From Kiritimatiellia bacterium (GTDB taxonomy: Bacteria; Verrucomicrobiota; Kiritimatiellia; CAIVKH01), in assembly GCA_027493775.1 (NCBI GenBank), contig JAOSKE010000003.1, forward strand, positions 202,350 through 266,349: 64,000 bases of DNA, read 5' to 3'. Position 1 is the stretch's first letter, and each line of letters starts with the position of its first letter. This document shows positions 20,212 through 30,404 of the stretch, piece after piece. The translations under genes and the position numbers were made by a program. The notes beneath the pieces are model-generated. The model was not told the origin of the DNA. It was given only the letters and a program-made list of their open reading frames with translations, and ran no database searches.

Positions 20212-21732
20212 GGGGAAAGATTTAACCGAAACGGCGGACAGTACAAGTCTTTGAATTCACGCGCCCACCACATCCCCTGTTCCCGTTCGGCGGGAGTCGC
20301 GAAACGATAGGTAAAGCGTACGGCGCGAATTAGCGTCGGCGGTCGCTGTTCAAACGGATTGTATTCGAGCAGGTCAATCACGCTCGGTTCGTTTTGCATC
20401 AAGCGCACCATTAAATTAATGATCCACGGGTTCCCTTCTTTCTCGCCCAGCGCCGCAAACCACATCTGCCAGTCGAGACGCGGCTGATACGGCGCGACGA
20501 GTCGAGGGCGCACGGAAACATCACCTGCCTTCCACCGAAATTCATACGGGTACCACCGCTCGCCATCCCACGTTCCCTCAATAATAATCTCCGGGCGCGA
20601 CTTCGTCATTGTTGCAAACAGGCCATACGGATTCACGCTCCGAAACGGTTGCGCGGCAGTCATCACGCGGACGACCCAACCGGGCCACGGAATGGGCGCG
20701 CGAAATGCGGAGAGCGTCGTGACCGTTGAAATCCCCGCAATCACCAACGCGGGCAGCCAGACCCAACAGCGCGAATATTTGAACAATGGCGCACGGGGCG
20801 GAGTGGTTCGCGTAATGCGACTCGTCAGCCGGCGCAACGGACTGGGGAGCAAATTCAGCAACCACGCCCAATTCTGATCGCGTAACAACCAGATACAAAG
20901 AATCGCGGTGAGTAAATTAAAAAAACGTGTAATTTCCCGTCGCGGCAATCAAGACCATCAAGCCCACGAATCCAGCCGCCGCCAATGTACGCGCCCTGGC
21001 GCCGAACCAAATGAAGAAAGGCAGCGCCAACTCAATACCGAACATCACAAAACAGCAGAAGCGCTGAAACCACAGCGGCAGTTGATCCGCATACCACGCG
21101 GTCCAAATCGGCAGCGGTTGCGTCCAATAGTGATACTTCAGCGCGGTGAGATGCCACCACACCGGATCACGACTCGCCAGCTTCACCCACCCCGCCATAA
21201 ACATCAGTTTGAAGACCAGCAGGTGAAATAAAAACACAACCCAGCGCGACGGGTCATCCGGCGCGCGCCACCGCATTCGCCAACGCCAGGGTGAAGCGAG
21301 AATCGCAAGCAGCCCAGCCTCCAGCAAGAGGTTGTCCCACTGGAAACTCCAAAATACGCGGCCAACAATTGTGACGGACAAATAAAGCAGCCATAGCGCC
21401 GCGCTCGAAAGCAACGGCGCAATCCCAAGCACAAGCAGAACGGAACACGCGACACCGGCCCACAGCGTCAAATGCAACGCGGTATCCGTCGGTGAGAGCC
21501 AAAGCAGCGTCGGCACAAAGCGATATCCGACTGCCGCAACGTCGGGACGAATCGCTTGCAACCATTCATGGAACGGCAAAATTCCATTCGCGCCAATCAA
21601 GCCGTCGGCCTGAACAAGGAACGATACGAATGCGATGAAATAAACGACGCCAATCGCGCGCAGGCCCAGTTGATTCGCGCGCGCGTAGCCTGCGCCGTAG
21701 TTGGAGAACCAGTTTAGGAATCTGCGAAACAT
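20208..21732 (-). CDS. Lipase maturation factor family protein (frame interrupted)
   Basis: A corrected product of ~507 residues like LMF1/LMF2-family proteins. It has several transmembrane helices in the first ~370 residues (start MFRRFLNWFSNYGAGY; WSFQWDNLLLEAGLLAI; FKLMFMAGWVKLASRDP), then a conserved soluble C-terminus (RSVNPYGLFATMTKSRPEI, EGTWDGERWYPYEFRWKAGD, EREQGMWWAREF). An A7 run at 20919-20925 (T7 in the gene) breaks the frame; six T would read NYTFFNLLTAIL. In animals LMF1 helps fold lipases in the ER; the bacterial role is unknown. The gene overlaps budA downstream and follows a zinc-ribbon gene after 20 bp, making a small operon. Confidence 0.88.
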
Positions 21733-21752
21733 AGACTCGGGGAGGCGTCCGC

Positions 21753-22124
21753 TTACAATGCGGCCTTCTTCTCCGGCGGCTTCGGTGTAAATTGCGGACA
21801 GGTATCCGTCGCTTGCACCTCTTTTTTGTGCAGTCCACACCACTGCATAAACGGGTTCACGACGTAGTGCGCACAATAGCGACAAATCCGCTTATTCTCA
21901 CCCTCAGCAAACACCTTCACCTTCTTGGAGCGGTCACTCTCGGCGAAGACTTCAACTTTGGGCCGATGCTTAAATGGCACTTCGTCTTCAGAGGCGAAAA
22001 CGTGTCCGCACGAGGCGCAACTCAAGGTCTCGCCGACCCTGGTGAACCCTTCATAACGCGGCTCACGCAGCAGCAACGCCTCCTTGCCGCAGGCCGGACA
22101 CTGGATTTCGCGCGAAGTACTCAT
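21753..22124 (-). CDS. Small zinc-ribbon protein
   Basis: About 123 residues starting MSTSREIQCPACG. Two CxxC pairs near the N-terminus (CPACG and CASCG) form a zinc ribbon. A second Cys cluster lies near the C-terminus (CRYCAHYVVNPFMQWCGLH, then DTCPQF). A charged linker (ESDRSKKVKVFAEGE) joins them. It could bind nucleic acid or protein; no specific family was recognised. The start at 22124 is chosen because a promoter (TTGGAA, 16 bases, TACACT) ends seven bases upstream, which suggests a leaderless mRNA; an ATG two codons earlier is the alternative. It is the first gene of the group running into the lipase maturation factor and budA. Confidence 0.75.
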   Translation of the reverse strand: MSTSREIQCPACGKEALLLREPRYEGFTRVGETLSCASCGHVFASEDEVPFKHRPKVEVFAESDRSKKVKVFAEGENKRICRYCAHYVVNPFMQWCGLHKKEVQATDTCPQFTPKPPEKKAAL

Positions 22125-22131
22125 CGCCATC

Positions 22132-22159
22132 AGTGTACTGTGTCGCCGAAAAGTTCCAA
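22132..22159 (-). promoter_or_regulatory. Promoter of the zinc-ribbon/LMF/budA group
   Basis: On the minus strand, TTGGAA (22159-22154), a 16-base spacer and TACACT (22137-22132), then seven bases to the ATG at 22124. The -35 lies inside the TTCCAAGSCTTGGAA palindromic element, so the repeat supplies part of the promoter. Confidence 0.45.
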
Positions 22160-22201
22160 GCCTTGGAAGTCCGGCCAAAAACAACTTCCAAGGCTTGGAA
22201 G
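22154..22201. repeat. Paired palindromes TTCCAAGSCTTGGAA, locus 1
   Basis: A perfect palindrome pair: TTCCAAGCCTTGGAA at 22154-22168 and CTTCCAAGGCTTGGAAG at 22185-22201, 16 bases apart. It is followed by a short AT-rich tail ending in AAATTTTTGGCCC. The same arrangement recurs at 51281-51328. It lies between two divergent genes. Confidence 0.85.
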
Positions 22202-22317
22202 TTTTAAAAATGTGACTGCAAATTTTTGGCCCGAGGCAACTGTTCCGCTACAGAAACGGCGCGCTGAAAACTCTTTGCTTCCCATCATTCTGCAAAAAAC
22301 CTAGACTGCGAACCCTC

Positions 22318-23410
22318 ATGGCTGTAGCAGTGCGACTTGATAGCGTTACGAAGCGGTTCGGCGATCTGACCGTCGTTAGCCGCATCTCGGTCACCATCGA
22401 ACCGGGAGAGCTTTTCTTCCTTTTAGGCCCCAGCGGGTGCGGTAAGACGACGCTGCTGCGTTGCATCGCGGGGTTCTACATTCCAGAGGAAGGCAGCATT
22501 CACATCGGCGACCGCGATGTCACCCGACTCTCGCCGGATGCGCGCGATACAGGGATGGTGTTCCAGAGTTACGCGCTCTGGCCGCACATGACCGTTGCAC
22601 AGAACGTCGCGTTCGGCCTCGAGCTGCGCAAAGTGCCGAAGGCGGAGATGGATCAGCGCGTCGCGGAGGCATTGGTAATGGTCAAAATGACCGAGCGCGC
22701 GCAGTACAAGCCCAACCAACTTTCCGGTGGTCAGCAACAGCGCGTCGCGCTGGCTCGTGCGCTGGTGGTGCGTCCTCAATGTCTGCTGCTCGATGAACCG
22801 CTTTCTAACCTCGATGCAAAACTCCGACTCGACATGCGGACCGAGATTCGGCGCATCTGCAAGCAGGCGGGACTGACTGCGATTTATGTGACGCACGACC
22901 AGAAAGAAGCGCTGTCCATTGCGGATCGGATGGCCATTCTCGATAAGGGGATCATTCAGCAGTGCGGTTCGCCGGAAGAGGTGTATCGCCGCCCCAACAG
23001 CAAATTCGTCGCGAATTTTATCGGCGAAGCAAACTTTGTCGAAGGCAAGATTCTTTCAGTTGAAGGCGACCGCGCGGTGATTGAAACGGCCATCGGACGA
23101 ATTACATCCACCGCGCTGCCCACTGAGCTTGTTCGCGCGGGCGAGCAAGTAGCTGTCTCTCTGCGACCCGAGGTCATTCACGTCGCGGAAGAGCCGCCGA
23201 CCGATGCAAATGTCTTCAACGGGCAAATTCATGGCACTCATTTATCTCGGCGAAGTTGCGCAGCATCAGATCAACCTCGCTACAAACGCCGGCGGCATCA
23301 CGGCGCTAAAGGTGTTTGAACTGAATCCAAAAATCGTCACACGTGACGATGAAATGAAGGACGTACAAATCTGGTTCCGTCCGCACAATGCCGTCGTGCT
23401 GACGAAGTGA
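22318..23410 (+). CDS. ABC transporter ATPase, Fe(III)/spermidine-type (frame interrupted)
   Basis: The nucleotide-binding subunit of an importer. It has Walker A GPSGCGKTT, the Q-loop (MVFQSYALWPH), the LSGGQQQR signature, Walker B LLLDEPLSNLD and the switch His in YVTHDQKEA, followed by a C-terminal regulatory TOBE-like region. Near 23226-23234 the frame changes: removing one base joins VFNGQI to MALIYLGEVAQHQINL and continues to a stop at 23410, giving ~363 residues, the usual length. Uncorrected, the protein ends in a nonsense basic tail. The binding protein and permease genes follow on the same strand. A likely promoter is TTCCCA (22279) with TAGACT (22302). Confidence 0.9.
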
Positions 23411-23441
23411 GTCGCGAGATGGATTGCGCGGAACGCAACGC

Positions 23442-25262
23442 ATGAAGCAAAACATCATCATTCTATTAACCGCTGCGGTGGTCATCGCGCTGCCGTTTGT
23501 GCTGCGCCGATCGGCGGAGCAGACGGAATGGCGGCTAGGCGATCCGGAGCTGGTCATCATCACGCCGAACAACGAGGCGGTACGCTTCGAGTTCGGACTC
23601 GGCTTCTCGCGTTGGCATCAGGAAAAATATGGAAAGCCCGTCCGCGTGGATTGGCGCAACCTTGGCGGCTCCTCAGAAATCAGCCGCTATCTTACCGCGT
23701 CCTACACCGCCGCTGTCCGCGCGTGGTGGACGGCGCAGGGCAAGGAATGGCCGCTCGGCGCCGGAGAGGCGCTTGCGGATAAACGCTATGCGGCGGACGA
23801 ACCTCCAACCCCCGCGCGGCTCGATGGAGAGTCAGACGCCGATTTTTCCGCGCGCAGTGAGCGTGAAACAGCGCGATGGAACATTCTGCACGAGCTGTAT
23901 CAACAATTTCGCGCAGTGGACGATCCCGATCAATTCTCCTCGCGCATTGATCTCCTGATGGGCGGCGGTGAGTTCGATCATCAAAAAGCGATTTCTGAAG
24001 GCTTGCTCGTCCAGCCGTGGCCACCGGACCATCCGCCGGAAGGTCTTTTCACGGATGCCGATGGGCGCGTGATGATTCCACCGTCCATGGGCGGCGAGAA
24101 CTGGCGCACTGACATGTTCTTTGGAAACGCGATTAGTACGTTTGGTATCTGCTTCAATTTCGACCGCCTCCGCGATTTGGGGATCGAACAAACACCCGAA
24201 CGGTGGGAAGACCTCGCCGATCCCCGCTACGCACACTTCCTTGGCGCCGCCGATCCGACCAAGAGCGGAAGCATTGCAAAGTCCTTTGAACTGCTCATCC
24301 ACCAACAGTGTTACAACGCGATCCGCGCTGCGGGCTTCAGTGACGAAGAGATTGCGCGTTTCGAAAAGGCCATTTCAGACGCGAAACTGCCGCGAGGTGA
24401 AATTCCGGAGAGTGTCCCCGCTGCCTACCAGCGGGCCCTGGAAGACGGTTGGTTGATCGGGATGAAGCTCGTGCAGCGGATTGGCGCGAACGCGCGCTAC
24501 TTCACGGACTCCGCGAGCAAGGTGCCGATTGATGTGAGTATGGGCGCGGCGGCGGCGGGAATTGCGATTGATTTCTACGCGCGCTTTCAGGCGCAAAGCA
24601 GTCTCGATGAAAACGGAAAAGAGCGGATGAGCTTCATCACACCCGTCGGAGGCTCCGGCGTGAGCTGCGACCCGGTGAGCTTGCTGCGAGGCGCGCCGAA
24701 CCGTGAGATCGCCGTACGCTTCATCGAGTTCACGCTTCGCGACGAGGGCCAAAAATTGTGGACCTATCGTCCGGGCACGCCGGGCGGCCCGATCAAATAC
24801 GCACTGCGCCGTACGCCCATTCGCAGGGCCTTCTTTCCCTCTGATGACCCGAAGATTCAGGCGCAGCACGAAATTCACCAGAAGTACTCCAGCGACAACC
24901 TCGCCGATCCGCACAACAACCCGTACGAAGTCGGCAAGCACTTCACCTACTACCCGCGCTGGACAGCAGCTTTGTTTTCTGTCCACAGCGACATCATCCG
25001 CGCCATGTGCCTGAACTCCTCCGAAGAGCTGACCCGCGCATGGAACGCAATCCTTCGCAACGGCGGGCCGGAACAACAGCCGGAGGCCATGGCCATTTTC
25101 GAACAGCTCCCAAAGAATCCTGAACCGGTGACGTGGCGCTCTGCGCCGGTGATTTCTAAGACCGTGGGGCGTCTCGATTATATGCGCGATTGGACGACCT
25201 TTTACCGCGCCAACTACGCGCGCACACTTGACGCAGTTATTCACGGAGGGGCCGCGCCATGA
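23442..25262 (+). CDS. ABC transporter extracellular solute-binding protein
   Basis: About 606 residues with an N-terminal membrane anchor or signal (NIIILLTAAVVIALPFVL). The mature start LVIITPNNEAVRFEFGLGFSRWHQEKYG is typical of family-1/Fe(III)-type binding proteins, but the protein is nearly twice the usual ~340 residues, so it contains inserted segments. It should capture the substrate outside the membrane and deliver it to the permease. The ATG at 23442 is preferred over an in-frame TTG at 23424 because the signal sequence begins there. Its stop overlaps the permease start by four bases (ATGA). The substrate is inferred (iron or a similar small ligand), not proven. Confidence 0.85.
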   Translation: MKQNIIILLTAAVVIALPFVLRRSAEQTEWRLGDPELVIITPNNEAVRFEFGLGFSRWHQEKYGKPVRVDWRNLGGSSEISRYLTASYTAAVRAWWTAQGKEWPLGAGEALADKRYAADEPPTPARLDGESDADFSARSERETARWNILHELYQQFRAVDDPDQFSSRIDLLMGGGEFDHQKAISEGLLVQPWPPDHPPEGLFTDADGRVMIPPSMGGENWRTDMFFGNAISTFGICFNFDRLRDLGIEQTPERWEDLADPRYAHFLGAADPTKSGSIAKSFELLIHQQCYNAIRAAGFSDEEIARFEKAISDAKLPRGEIPESVPAAYQRALEDGWLIGMKLVQRIGANARYFTDSASKVPIDVSMGAAAAGIAIDFYARFQAQSSLDENGKERMSFITPVGGSGVSCDPVSLLRGAPNREIAVRFIEFTLRDEGQKLWTYRPGTPGGPIKYALRRTPIRRAFFPSDDPKIQAQHEIHQKYSSDNLADPHNNPYEVGKHFTYYPRWTAALFSVHSDIIRAMCLNSSEELTRAWNAILRNGGPEQQPEAMAIFEQLPKNPEPVTWRSAPVISKTVGRLDYMRDWTTFYRANYARTLDAVIHGGAAP

Positions 25263-26965
25263 ATCGCGCGCTCTCAAAGACAATTTTTCTGACGACCTCG
25301 CTCGTCTTCGTTTTTCTTTTCCTCGCGCCACTTGGCATTGTCATCAAAGGTGGCTTCTGGGTGAACGGCGAGTTCACGTTCCGTTATCTGATCGGTGTAT
25401 TTCAGAATCCAATCTATTCCGAGGGCCTGCTTAACAGTCTGATGCTCGCGGTGGGCACGACCACGCTCGTGACTATCATCGCGATTCCACTCGCGTGGTT
25501 GACGAACAAGTACGAATTTCCCGGAAAAAAATGGATCAGCGGATTAATCCTCGTCCCGATGATTCTCCCTCCCTTCGTTGGCGCGATTGGCTTCCAACAA
25601 ATCCTCGGCCCTTACGGCGGACTCAACGCGCTGCTCGGACTCGGGCCGGTTGATTGGCTTGGGAAACTGCAGTACTGGGGCGTGATCACACTGCAAGCGC
25701 TCGCGTTGTATCCGATTATGTATCTCAACGCCTCCGCCGCGCTGGCAAACATTGATCCCGCAATGGAAGAAGCGGCAGCGAACCTCGGTTGCAAAGGCTT
25801 TGCAAAATTCCGACGCATCACACTTCCACTAATGATGCCGGGTCTTTTTGCGGGCGGCACAATCGTCTTCATCTGGAGCTTCACCGAACTCGGCACACCG
25901 CTGATTATGAATTACACGAAGTGCGCGGCAGTGCAGGTGTTCGATGCGCTCAAGGAGATCGGCACCAACCCGTTCCCCTACGCCCTCGTCTTCGTGATGC
26001 TTGCGAGCAGCGCGATCCTCTATTCCATCGGAAAATTCGTTTTTGGAAACAAGTCGTACGCGATGCAAAGCAAGGCGGCGACGGTCTCGACCAGCAGCGC
26101 AGTCGGAGGCTGGCGCGGAATACTGGTGCTGCTTCCATTCGTGCTCGTGATTCTCGTCGCAGTCACCCCGCACCTCGGCGTCATTGCCACCAGTCTCGCA
26201 AAGCCGGGAAGCTGGTATCAGTCCGTGCTGCCCGCGCAACTGACACTCAACAACTACGCAGAGGCGCTCGGCAACGAGATCACCATCAGCAGTATCCGCA
26301 ACAGCCTCGTCTATTCGACCCTCGCTGTCGCGTTCAACGCAATCATGGGCATCTCCATCGCGTTCGTCGTTGTGCGTTCGGACATTCGCGGACGGGGCCT
26401 GCTCGACGGACTTTCCATGTTGCCGCTCGCGGTTCCGGGACTTGTAATGGCGTTCGGCTATCTCGCCATCAGCGCGACGGTCAGCAATATGGATTGGGTC
26501 AAGAATAGCAGCTTCTGGCAAACTCTGTTGGACGTGCGAACAAACCCGACACTCTTCCTCGTCATCGCCTACAGTGTTCGTCGCCTGCCCTATATGGTGC
26601 GATCCGCCGTCGCCGGTCTGCAACAAACCTCGGTGACGTTGGAGGAAGCTGCCGCAAATTTGGGCGCGGGATTCTTGACTACGTTGCGCCGGATCACGGT
26701 TCCCTTAATTACAGCCAACCTCATCGCAGGTGGCCTGCTCGCGTTCGCATTCAGCATGCTTGAGGTATCCGATGGCCTGATGCTCGCGCAGCGCAGCGAT
26801 TTTTATCCGATCACCAAAACCATTTACGAACTCTTCCAGCTCATCGGTCTCGGGCAATACATCGCCTCCGCCCTCGGCGTCTGGGCCATGGCGTTTCTCG
26901 GCGTCACCATCATCAGCGCGAGCCTCATCCTCGGCAAGAAGCTCGGCGCCATCTTCCGCGCCTGA
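25259..26965 (+). CDS. ABC transporter permease, fused double-domain (FbpB-like)
   Basis: A 568-residue inner-membrane protein made of two tandem permease halves of ~6 helices each, as in FbpB/ThiP-type importers. Each half carries an EAA loop that contacts the ATPase: EEAAANLGCKGF near residue 172 and EEAAANLGAGFL near residue 462. It is translationally coupled to the binding protein (ATGA overlap). Its last 229 bases are duplicated at 31886-32114, identical over the first 123 bases and diverged after that, so a DNA element appears to have inserted here while leaving a full-length gene. Confidence 0.92.
   Translation: MNRALSKTIFLTTSLVFVFLFLAPLGIVIKGGFWVNGEFTFRYLIGVFQNPIYSEGLLNSLMLAVGTTTLVTIIAIPLAWLTNKYEFPGKKWISGLILVPMILPPFVGAIGFQQILGPYGGLNALLGLGPVDWLGKLQYWGVITLQALALYPIMYLNASAALANIDPAMEEAAANLGCKGFAKFRRITLPLMMPGLFAGGTIVFIWSFTELGTPLIMNYTKCAAVQVFDALKEIGTNPFPYALVFVMLASSAILYSIGKFVFGNKSYAMQSKAATVSTSSAVGGWRGILVLLPFVLVILVAVTPHLGVIATSLAKPGSWYQSVLPAQLTLNNYAEALGNEITISSIRNSLVYSTLAVAFNAIMGISIAFVVVRSDIRGRGLLDGLSMLPLAVPGLVMAFGYLAISATVSNMDWVKNSSFWQTLLDVRTNPTLFLVIAYSVRRLPYMVRSAVAGLQQTSVTLEEAAANLGAGFLTTLRRITVPLITANLIAGGLLAFAFSMLEVSDGLMLAQRSDFYPITKTIYELFQLIGLGQYIASALGVWAMAFLGVTIISASLILGKKLGAIFRA
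26737..26965. repeat. Direct repeat, left copy (permease 3' end)
   Basis: 229 bases repeated at 31886-32114. The first 123 bases (26737-26859) are identical in both; the remaining 106 differ at about 18 positions, almost all silent. It marks the left edge of the accessory island. Confidence 0.92.
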
Positions 26966-27053
26966 CCCCACCCCACGCGCCTTCTTCAGACGGCACAAAT
27001 TGAAAATAACTTGCATTCCGAAACCCGGTGCTGATAATCCTACAGTTGTGATC

Positions 27054-27116
27054 GTCAGCCGTCAGCCGTCAGCCGTCAGCCGTCAGCCGTCAGCCGTCAG
27101 CCGTCAGCCGTCAGCC
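27054..27116. repeat. Heptanucleotide tandem repeat (GTCAGCC)9
   Basis: Nine perfect, uninterrupted copies of GTCAGCC, ending five bases before the GTG start of the PLD gene. They fill the place where a ribosome-binding site would be expected. Confidence 0.95.
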
Positions 27117-27121
27117 GAAGG

Positions 27122-28950
27122 GTGGCTGATGTTTATCGGGGCCTGACGCTTGCCATCTTTTTCCTTGTCTCTGCGGTTGCCGGGCCGGCTCAGGAGGTCA
27201 CGGTCGCCTTTTCTCCTCGCGGCGATGCGGTGTCCCTGATCCTTCGCGAAATCAAATCCGCCCAGAAGAGCGTGGATGTCGCCATGTTCTATCTGAGCCA
27301 TCAAGAACTGACGGATGCCCTTTGCGCCTTGGCCCAGAATCGCAGGGTGGCCGTGCGCGTGCTGACCGGCACTTGGATGGATCAACCGGCACATCGCCCC
27401 ATCCTTGACCGCCTTGCACAAAACGGCGCGTCAGTCTTCATACTTCCCCTACCCGGCGAGGCGCGCATGCACTTGAAATGCGCGGTGGTCGACGGCGAAA
27501 CTGTCATCGCGGGAACCGCCAACTGGTCGCGCACTGCGTTCGAGCAGAATTTCGAAGACACATTAATTATACGCTCCCCGGCGCTGGGCCACCGCTATCT
27601 GACGCACTTTAATTCGCTGTTTGCCAAAGCGACGCCTTACGACGCACCTACGCCAGACAAACCGCTCGTTCGGATCAAATTCCCTCATACGGAACGCTAT
27701 ACGACATCAAAACGGGGTGCCAGTTTTCAGGCCCCACGCGCCCATAAGATCAGCGGAATAGCACGAGCGGAAGTGTATTTTAATCCCGGCCGCGAGGGCA
27801 TCGGCCAGCTCCTGTCCCAAGTCCGATCCAGCAATCAGCGGATCGATATCGGGATGTATTTGCTGAACGATCCCGGAATTTTACAAGCGCTGGTTGCCAA
27901 GGCTCGTGAGGGTAAATCGAAAATCCGCGTTCTTTTCGATGCGGGTATGATGGCGGGCAAACTACTGGTCCAAGCGCAAGCGCTGTGGGACGCGGGCGCG
28001 GAGATTCACTATTTCCAAAAGGATCGGGATGCCCTTCACCTGAAAACCGCCATCATGGATGGCCGCTTCGTGTGGACCGGCACCGCCAACTGGACAACCG
28101 GCGCCATGGACTTAAACGTCGAGGATATGCTTTTCTTCGACTCGCCCGAGCTGGCCGGCCTCTACACGGCATTTCTCGACGAAATTCAGAAAGAGTGTAA
28201 ATCCTTCGCGTCTTTGGCGCGGTCAACCAGCGTGGCGGCACTCCCCCAGTCGCAAACGGCGCCGCCAACCGACTTCCTGCGGGGCCTGCCGATCACCGGC
28301 CCCCGAACCAACTTCAACAATCTGACCAGAGACCCGATTTTCCCCTCGTTTCCCGCCAGGGCGGCCGTCGCATATCTGGGTGACGAGGAATACCTGCCGG
28401 TTCTGCTGAAACTAATCGACGGCGCTCATCAATCCATCCTGATCTCCATGTTCGTGATGTCGGAGACCACGACGCGCGCCGAAGGGCAGGAGCAAGTTCA
28501 CCGCGCACTGGAACGCGCGGCCGCTCGCGGTGTGTATGTTTATCTGCTGTTGCACATGCCCCCAGCGTTCAGGACCGGCTCGACCAACACCACTCCAACT
28601 GGGCCGAAAAGCTTCGGGCCAAGGGCATTGATGTGCGCCTGAATCTGCCCAACATACACCTGCACACCAAGATAGTCGTGGTGGACCTGGCCAAAATCCT
28701 GATCGGATCGCACAACTGGTCGGAAGGTGCGCTTACCGGGAAAGGCGTTTACGAATCCAGCGCCCTGCTGGTCCTGCCGGAGCAGGATATTCGATTCGCA
28801 GACTACATCTTAAGTCGGCAGACTATCAGCGAGATGCGCAGCAAAGACACATGGCAGTCGGAGATCGCTCTTTTGCGCCACGTCGCGGTCATGAGCTCGA
28901 TCGAGCGCGCGGCCTTTGACCGAGAGCGGGAGGCTCAGGTGCGACAATGA
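27122..28950 (+). CDS. Secreted phospholipase-D-like protein with three HKD motifs (frame interrupted)
   Basis: A corrected product of ~609 residues with a signal peptide (GLTLAIFFLVSAVAGPAQ). It contains three PLD-type HxKxxxxD motifs: HLKCAVVD at residue 117, HLKTAIMD at residue 306 and HTKIVVVD encoded from 28663, each followed by the usual G(T/S)xNW. The superfamily includes phospholipases, cardiolipin synthases and nucleases that usually pair two HKD motifs per active site; three in one chain is unusual. A C5 run at 28559-28563 (needs C6) breaks the frame between LLLHMPP and SVQDRLDQHHSNW. The GTG start directly follows the heptamer repeats. The next gene overlaps it by ATGA. Confidence 0.88.
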
Positions 28951-29708
28951 ATCCCGCGCACACAGCCTTCGTCCTGTTTTTGCTGGCCGTCAACACCGCC
29001 CTTGCCGCTCCCGACCTCATCTACCTGCGCGACGGCCGGATGCTGGAGGGACAGGTCATGAACGAACTGCGCGATCAATACTCGTTTCGCGCCAGCGCCG
29101 GCATCCCCGCGTCACAACAAATTCCCAAGGATGCGGTGAAGTTCGTCGTATACGGCGATCCCGCCAAAGCCCGCCAGGTTCTTGGACTGGACCAAGCGGC
29201 GCGCCTGGGCAAGAACACCGACCTGGCCACCGCAACCATACTCCCCACGGAGGCTTTTGGTCAGTCGCTCGGCCCCGTCGTGCAGGCCGCCACCCAATCC
29301 ATCTGGATCACGGCCTATTACGTGAGCGGCTTCATCGAGGGTCCGATCAAGGTGTTTTACGAAACCATTCGCGCCAAGGCCCGCGCGGGGCTTGACGTCG
29401 TCATGATCTGCGAGTTCAGCGCCGGAACTCGCCCTGCGGTGCGAAACGCCACCCTCAACTTCGTCAAGGAGCTGTCGCGGGACGGCGTCACCGTGCTGTT
29501 CATTCAGGGCGGCAAGACCATGCACAAAAAGATGATCATCGTGGACGGAAAGACGGTTCTACTGGGTTCATCCAACCTGACTGTTGCCGGCACCGTGGGC
29601 AGCAACGAGATGAATGTACAGGTGGACTCGCCCACCTTCGCCAAGCGGGCAGCATCCGATTTCGCTCGATTGCGCGCTCGGGCGATACCCGCCACCGAAC
29701 TCAAATAA
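28947..29708 (+). CDS. Secreted PLD-like protein with one HKD motif
   Basis: A 253-residue protein with a signal peptide (TAFVLFLLAVNTALA). A short N-terminal beta module follows (LIYLRDGRMLEGQVMNELRD), of the kind seen in many secreted Planctomycetes/Verrucomicrobia proteins. Then comes a single PLD domain with HKKMIIVDGKTVLLGSSNLT. One-HKD members such as Nuc-type endonucleases act as homodimers, so nuclease or phospholipase activity is possible but unproven. It may also pair with the odd third HKD domain of the upstream protein. The start overlaps the upstream stop (ATGA), so the two PLD proteins are made together. Confidence 0.88.
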   Translation: MNPAHTAFVLFLLAVNTALAAPDLIYLRDGRMLEGQVMNELRDQYSFRASAGIPASQQIPKDAVKFVVYGDPAKARQVLGLDQAARLGKNTDLATATILPTEAFGQSLGPVVQAATQSIWITAYYVSGFIEGPIKVFYETIRAKARAGLDVVMICEFSAGTRPAVRNATLNFVKELSRDGVTVLFIQGGKTMHKKMIIVDGKTVLLGSSNLTVAGTVGSNEMNVQVDSPTFAKRAASDFARLRARAIPATELK

Positions 29709-29728
29709 GGGAGAATACGGAGGAATAT

Positions 29729-30404
29729 ATGATTGGACTCGATCGTGCAGCGTCTCTGTGCCTGCTATTGCCGCTTTTGGCGCTTGGCTTGCTGATTCTT
29801 CCGGCCCACGGTGAATGTCCCCCGTGCCAACAACCAAACCCCGAGTATGACCCCAACCATCCATATCCCGACGAGCAGAGCGAGCCGGAGTGCATAAATG
29901 GACCAGACGGCCCCATTGAGGGCGAACCCTGCAAAGAGTGCAAGGGCGGGGAGATCGTTGAGAAGCCATTACTTTGTTACGAACTTGAAGAGAAGGGCGA
30001 AGAGAAGGCCTATGGGTGTAATCTGCAGCGAAGGCAAGGGAAACGATGTGATGCCCTCCTGCTCGCCACGGGTAAACACGTATAAGTACTACAGGGCAAA
30101 AGAATCTTGCAGGGGGTTTGCGACTTATTATCGGCAAAGTATAATTGTATATGTTGAAAGACCCTGCAAAACCTCCTATGACTGGGACAACATGAATCAG
30201 GTTCCTGCGGGCATTTGCTTGGCCTCGTGTGTTGCGGCAGCGCTATTAAAAAGCCCATCGAGTGCCGCCGAATGCTTGGTCTGCCTGCATGATAATTTTC
30301 ATGATTTTGATCCTTGCGACTATCTAAATTGCGACCCAGACAACAATTCATTGCCTCTTATTCTTCGTAAATACTCAGATATCGGAGGATTAAAATGCGA
30401 CTGA
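29729..30404 (+). CDS. Cys-rich secreted protein of unknown function (frame interrupted)
   Basis: The start is supported by a GGAGG Shine-Dalgarno eight bases upstream. A signal peptide (CLLLPLLALGLLILPAHG) is followed by a proline/acidic, Cys-rich region (ECPPCQQPNPEYDPNHPYPD, then EGEPCKECKGGE). The frame changes somewhere in 29990-30030, after which a second Cys-rich part follows (ICSEGKGNDVMPSC, AKESCRGFATYYRQS, GICLASCVAAALL, CLVCLHDNF, PCDYLNCDPDN). The corrected product is ~224 residues with about 20 cysteines, suggesting many disulfides or metal sites. It shares the operon with the PLD genes and overlaps the next gene by ten bases. No family was recognised. Confidence 0.65.

Noticed and set aside
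27054-27116. Tandem repeats resembling a CRISPR array
   Set aside because: The unit is seven bases with no spacers, so it is a simple tandem repeat.
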